Part shown: piece after piece, positions 60,666 through 64,000 of the stretch
Layout: each line of letters opens with the position of its first letter
Numbering within the stretch: the stretch's first letter is position 1
Assembly (NCBI RefSeq): GCF_900250115.1
Contig: NZ_LT984803.1
Location: 434,001 to 498,000 of the forward strand
Direction of reading: 5' to 3'
DNA length: 64,000 nucleotides
Origin: Cupriavidus taiwanensis
Lineage (GTDB): Bacteria > Pseudomonadota > Gammaproteobacteria > Burkholderiales > Burkholderiaceae
Translations under genes and position numbers: made by a program
Notes under the pieces: model-generated
What the model saw: only the letters and a program-made list of their open reading frames with translations
The model's database searches: none
Told to the model about the DNA's origin: nothing

Positions 60666-61499
60666 ATGCGTTCTAACGTGCACCAGGGCCATGTGGCCCG
60701 CAAACGATTCGGGCAGAACTTCCTGGTCGACGACACCATCATCCACGGCATCGTCAATGCCATCAGCCCGCAGGCTGGCGACGTGCTGGTGGAGATCGGC
60801 CCCGGGCTGGGCGCGCTGACCGACCCGCTGCTCGAGCGGATCCCGCAGATGCAGGTGGTCGAACTGGACCGCGACCTGGTCGAGCGGCTGCGCCGCCGCT
60901 ATGGCGACCGCCTGCAGGTCCACGCCGGCGACGCGCTCGACTTCGACTTCGGCAAGCTGGCCGTGCCGGGCCGCGCGCTGCGCATCGTCGGCAACCTGCC
61001 TTACAACATTTCGAGCCCGCTGCTGTTCCACCTGATGGAGTTCGCCGACCACGTCCACGACCAGCACTTCATGCTGCAGAAGGAGGTGGTCGAGCGCATG
61101 GTGGCCGAGCCCGGCAGCAAGGCCTTCGGCCGGTTGTCGATCATGCTGCAGGTGCGCTATTACATGGAGCACGTGCTGGACGTGCCGCCGGGCGCCTTCA
61201 ATCCGCCGCCCAAGGTGGACTCGGCCGTGGTGCGCATGATTCCCTGGCCGCGCCACGGCGATGGCAGGCTGCGTTCGCCGCATGCCGATTGCGACATCAC
61301 CGTGCTCGGCGACGTGGTCACGGCGGCGTTCTCGCAGCGGCGCAAGGTGCTGCGCAACACCCTGTCGTTCCTGCGCGACCAGGTCGATTTCGATGCCATG
61401 GGCTTCGACCTGGGCCGGCGCGCCGAGGAAGTGCCGGTCGGCGAGTATGTCGAGCTGGCCCGGCGCCTGGGTGACAAGGCCCCGGGCCAGGCCGCCTGA
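60666..61499 (+). CDS. rsmA: 16S rRNA (adenine-1518/1519) dimethyltransferase
   Basis: The 277-residue methyltransferase (KsgA) dimethylates two adjacent adenines near the 3' end of 16S rRNA. '[18 protein letters not shown]' is the family N-terminus, '[18 protein letters not shown]' the SAM-binding motif I, and '[18 protein letters not shown]' the catalytic NLPY motif. I use ATG 60666 (MRSNVHQGH); the ATG at 60642 would overlap pdxA by 7 bases and add eight residues, so it remains possible. Confidence 0.95.
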   Translation: MRSNVHQGHVARKRFGQNFLVDDTIIHGIVNAISPQAGDVLVEIGPGLGALTDPLLERIPQMQVVELDRDLVERLRRRYGDRLQVHAGDALDFDFGKLAVPGRALRIVGNLPYNISSPLLFHLMEFADHVHDQHFMLQKEVVERMVAEPGSKAFGRLSIMLQVRYYMEHVLDVPPGAFNPPPKVDSAVVRMIPWPRHGDGRLRSPHADCDITVLGDVVTAAFSQRRKVLRNTLSFLRDQVDFDAMGFDLGRRAEEVPVGEYVELARRLGDKAPGQAA

Positions 61500-61579
61500 G
61501 ACCACTTGAACGCAAGCCGAATTCCCGCCTACCCAAGCATCCCGATTCTCCCGCGACCATTTCCGTGCAAGACCGTCCC

Positions 61580-62617
61580 ATGACAGCCCAAACCAGCCAA
61601 ACCACCCGGCGTCCCGTGATCCTGACCGGCGATCGTCCCACCGGCCCGCTGCACCTCGGCCACTTCGTCGGCTCGCTCAAGAGCCGCGTCGCGCTGCAGG
61701 ATTCGCACGAGCAGTACCTGCTGCTGGCCGATACCCAGGCCATGACCGACAACGCGCACGATCCCGACAAGGTGCGCCGCAACGTGCTGGAGGTGGCGCT
61801 GGACTACCTGGCGGTCGGCATCGACCCGGCCAAGACCACCATCACGGTGCAGTCGCACCTGCCCGCGCTGGCCGAGCTGACGCTGATGTATCTGAACTTC
61901 GTCACGGTGGCGCGGCTGGAGCGCAACCCGACCATCAAGGAAGAGATCCAGGCGCGCGGCTTCGGCCGTGACATCCCGGCCGGCTTCCTGTGCTACCCGG
62001 CCTCGCAGGCCGCCGACATCACCGGCTTCAAGGCCGAGGTGGTGCCGGTGGGCGAGGACCAGGCGCCGCTGATCGAGCAGACCAACGAGATCGTGCGCCG
62101 CATCAACCACCAGGTCGGCCGCGACGTGCTGCCCGAGTGCAAGGCGATGATTCCGCAGTTCGGCCGCCTGCCCGGCGTCGACGGCAAGGCCAAGATGAGC
62201 AAGTCGATGGGCAATGCGATCGCGCTGGGGGCCGCGCCCGAGCAGATCAAGGCCGCGGTGCACAGCATGTACACCGATCCCAACCACCTGCGCGTGTCGG
62301 ATCCCGGCCAGGTCGAGGGCAACGTGGTGTTCACTTACCTGGATGCGTTCGATCCGAACACAGAGGAAGTCCAGGCGCTCAAGGAACATTACCAGCGCGG
62401 CGGGCTTGGCGACATGGTGCTCAAGCGCCGCATCGAAGGCGTGCTGCAGGACATGCTGGCGCCGATCCGCGAGCGCCGCGAAGCGCTGGCCAAGGATCCG
62501 GACTATGTCTTCGACATCCTGCGCCAGGGCACCGCGAAGGCGCGCGCGCTGACCCAGCAGACGCTGGAAGAAGTGCGCGACGCGCTCGGCATGTTCTCGT
62601 TCGAGTCACGCCGGTAA
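61580..62617 (+). CDS. trpS: Tryptophanyl-tRNA synthetase
   Basis: The 345-residue class I synthetase charges tRNA-Trp. The HIGH-equivalent motif is in 'GDRPTGPLHLGHFVGSLKSR' and KMSKS in 'GKAKMSKSMGNAIALGAAP'. 'VPVGEDQAPLIEQTNEIVRR' is the ATP/tryptophan-pocket region. The sequence style ('LKSRVALQDSHEQYLLLADT') belongs to the shorter TrpRS branch. ATG 61580 is used; a GTG at 61565 could add five residues. It ends the plus-strand run from lptD. Confidence 0.95.
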   Translation: MTAQTSQTTRRPVILTGDRPTGPLHLGHFVGSLKSRVALQDSHEQYLLLADTQAMTDNAHDPDKVRRNVLEVALDYLAVGIDPAKTTITVQSHLPALAELTLMYLNFVTVARLERNPTIKEEIQARGFGRDIPAGFLCYPASQAADITGFKAEVVPVGEDQAPLIEQTNEIVRRINHQVGRDVLPECKAMIPQFGRLPGVDGKAKMSKSMGNAIALGAAPEQIKAAVHSMYTDPNHLRVSDPGQVEGNVVFTYLDAFDPNTEEVQALKEHYQRGGLGDMVLKRRIEGVLQDMLAPIRERREALAKDPDYVFDILRQGTAKARALTQQTLEEVRDALGMFSFESRR

Positions 62618-62689
62618 ATTCGGGACGCCGGCCAGGCGGCACTGGTTCGGGTGCTCCCAAGCCGCCCGAACTCGCCTGATCAAGGTGTT

Positions 62690-62714
62690 CCCCTCTCCCC
62701 TCAGGGGGAGAGGG
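62690..62714. repeat. Palindromic hairpin, diverged relative of the 11.7-kb element
   Basis: CCCTCTCCCC (62691-62700) pairs with GGGGAGAGGG (62705-62714), followed by GTGAGGGGTGGGC, which resembles the flank of the 11.7-kb element. It lies between the convergent trpS and EamA genes. Confidence 0.7.
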
Positions 62715-62788
62715 CCGGGTGAGGGGTGGGCTGGCAAGGCACCACACAAAGCAAGGCCAGCGGGTTTTAACGCAACCCGGTCAGCCCC

Positions 62789-63694
62789 TCACGCCCTGCG
62801 ATTCACCAGCACGATCCCCGCCAGCACCAGCACGGCGGCCACCGCAAAGCGCGGGCCCACGGCGTCGTGCATCAGCACCACGCCGAAGGCGACCCCGAAC
62901 AGCGGCGTCAGGAAGGAAAACACCGACAGCCGCGACGCCAGGTAGCGCTGCAGCAGCCAGAACCAGGTCAGGTAGCTGGCAAAGGCGATCAGCACTGACT
63001 GATAGAACAGGCTGGCCAGCACCACGCCGTCGAGCTGCACGGTTGCGGTCTGGCCGCCGGCCAGCGCCATGCCGAGCAGCATCACCGCGGACACGGCCAG
63101 CTGGTACAGCAGGGTCTTGCTGGCCGGCGCGCCGGCCAGCGGGCTGGCGCGCACCACCACGGTGGTGGCCGCCCACAGCGCGCCGGCGAGGATGCCGAGC
63201 GCATCGCCCAGCAGCGTGCTGCCATGCGCCGACGGCGCGGCGATGCCATCGGCAAACGCCAGCGCCATGCCGGCGAACGCCAGTACCACGCCCAGCCATT
63301 GCCCGGGTCGCAGCCGTTCGCCCGGTACCACCGCATGCAGCCCCAGCGCGGTGAAGATCGGCGCGGTGTACAGGAACACCGCCATGCGCGAGGCCGTGGT
63401 GTGCCCCAGGCCGACGAAGATGCAGAAGAACTCCGCCCCGAACAGCAGCCCGGCCAGCAGGCCGGCGTTGAGCGTGCCGTCGCGCCGCCACAGCGGGGTG
63501 CCGCGCCACGCCGCGAAGCCGAACACCAGCAGCGCCGCCACCGCCGAGCGCACCCCGGCCTGCAGCACCGCGCCCATCAGCGGCGCGGTCACCTTGATCA
63601 CCACCTGCTGCAGTCCCCAGGCGGCGCACAGCACCACCATCAGGCCGATGGCGGTGCCGTCGAGCGGCTGGCGCGCGAGGCCTTGCGTGCTCAC
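62789..63694 (-). CDS. EamA/DMT family transporter
   Basis: The 301-residue inner-membrane protein has about ten hydrophobic segments arranged as two EamA repeats, the first beginning 'LMVVLCAAWGLQQVVIKVTA', the second 'LGILAGALWAATTVVVRASP'. 'VFSFLTPLFGVAFGVVLMHD' is the typical end of the second repeat. Members export amino acids, nucleosides and other metabolites; the substrate is unknown. It lies 11 bases after gloA on the same strand and may be co-transcribed. Confidence 0.88.
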   Translation of the reverse strand: MSTQGLARQPLDGTAIGLMVVLCAAWGLQQVVIKVTAPLMGAVLQAGVRSAVAALLVFGFAAWRGTPLWRRDGTLNAGLLAGLLFGAEFFCIFVGLGHTTASRMAVFLYTAPIFTALGLHAVVPGERLRPGQWLGVVLAFAGMALAFADGIAAPSAHGSTLLGDALGILAGALWAATTVVVRASPLAGAPASKTLLYQLAVSAVMLLGMALAGGQTATVQLDGVVLASLFYQSVLIAFASYLTWFWLLQRYLASRLSVFSFLTPLFGVAFGVVLMHDAVGPRFAVAAVLVLAGIVLVNRRA

Positions 63695-63705
63695 GGCGCC
63701 GGCCT

Positions 63706-64000
63706 TCAGGGACGGCTGGCGTCGCGGGTGGAATGGCGCTCGATCAGTTCGATCTTGTAGCCGTCAGGGTCTTCGACGAAGGCGATCACGGTGGTGCCGC
63801 CCTTGACCGGGCCGGCTTCGCGCGTGACCTTGCCGCCGGCGGCGCGGATGCGCTCGCAGGCGGCCGCGGCATCGTCGGTTTCCAGCGCGATGTGGCCGTA
63901 GGCGGTGCCGAGGTCGTAGCTGTCGACGCCGTAGTTGTAGGTCAGCTCCAGCACCGCGGTTTCGCTCTCGGGGCCATAGCCGACGAAGGCGAGGCGGTAC
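63706..64000 (-). CDS. gloA: Lactoylglutathione lyase (glyoxalase I), cut by the window end
   Basis: Only the C-terminal 97 residues are inside the window. They read '[19 protein letters not shown]', then '[13 protein letters not shown]', '[20 protein letters not shown]' and '[13 protein letters not shown]', which match glyoxalase I closely. The metal-binding His in 'YGHIAL' and Glu in 'KIELIE' are present. The enzyme converts the methylglyoxal-glutathione adduct to lactoylglutathione. The gene continues beyond 64000, so its start cannot be given. Confidence 0.93.
   Translation of the reverse strand, partial: YRLAFVGYGPESETAVLELTYNYGVDSYDLGTAYGHIALETDDAAAACERIRAAGGKVTREAGPVKGGTTVIAFVEDPDGYKIELIERHSTRDASRP

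Noticed and set aside
1..64000. Search for phage, insertion sequences, toxin-antitoxin or defence islands
   Set aside because: No transposase, integrase, tail, nuclease-island or toxin-antitoxin pair was found. Gene content and composition are even across the window.

Overview
The window is GC-rich, densely packed bacterial chromosome with no prophage, insertion sequence, CRISPR array or tRNA gene that I could find. Gene content and order point to a betaproteobacterium of the Burkholderiales, most likely Cupriavidus (Ralstonia eutropha group), main chromosome. The strongest clues are a tetR - acyl-CoA dehydrogenase - fadB-type - thiolase - DegV - enoyl-CoA hydratase operon like the beta-oxidation operon of C. 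necator H16, a fadB-type protein with its dehydrogenase domain first, dusB-fis-purH-ruvC, lptD-surA-pdxA-rsmA, and a type A RNase P RNA. The species call is inference from recalled gene order, not from a database search.

Layout. 0-3.3 kb: nudB, an endonuclease/exonuclease/phosphatase protein, mobB (opposite strand), clsB. 3.4-11.6 kb: TetR regulator with its own promoter and operator, followed by the fatty-acid degradation operon. 11.7-14.3 kb: inverted-repeat element, YciA-type thioesterase divergent from an Atm1-type ABC exporter. 14.4-17.3 kb: three-gene ABC importer behind a sigma-54-like promoter. 17.3-23.1 kb: HypT-like LysR regulator, glutamate dehydrogenase and a glutamate/aspartate-type ABC importer (gltIJKL). 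23.2-28.5 kb: class II glutamine amidotransferase, tartrate/D-malate dehydrogenase with glycerate kinase, pyrC and a DUF3025 gene. 28.5-32.1 kb: rnpB, OsmC/YhfA, a candidate small RNA, rplM-rpsI, bactofilin, erpA. 32.1-36.5 kb: phytanoyl-CoA dioxygenase-like gene divergent from a LysR gene, anmK, M23 peptidase. 36.7-42 kb: tyrS, dtd, YbhB/YbcL, histidine phosphatase, queuosine-precursor transporter, SYLF protein, a secreted protein. 42.2-49 kb, minus strand: ruvB, ruvA, glycerophosphodiesterase, ruvC, purH, fis, dusB. 49.3-55.3 kb, minus strand: ubiH-like, a small hypothetical, pepP, murU, azlD, azlC, amgK. 55.6-62.6 kb, plus strand: lptD, surA, pdxA, rsmA, trpS. 62.8-64 kb: EamA exporter and the 3' part of gloA.

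How genes work together. The fad operon covers the whole beta-oxidation cycle. gdhA and the glt importer form a glutamate uptake and catabolism block. anmK, amgK and murU give most of the cytosolic MurNAc salvage route that bypasses de novo UDP-MurNAc synthesis. lptD and surA are outer-membrane assembly genes.

Most coding sequence here is ordinary housekeeping. The signals most worth a second look are non-coding: a roughly 160-nt transcript candidate at 29606-29764 with its own promoter, two upstream palindromes, an anti-Shine-Dalgarno loop and a strong terminator; a triple half-site operator with 16-bp period between the LysR and phytanoyl-CoA dioxygenase genes; a TetR operator lying on the predicted start site of the fad operon; and a well-spaced -24/-12 promoter before the ABC importer. 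All were found by eye and none was tested by folding or comparative analysis.
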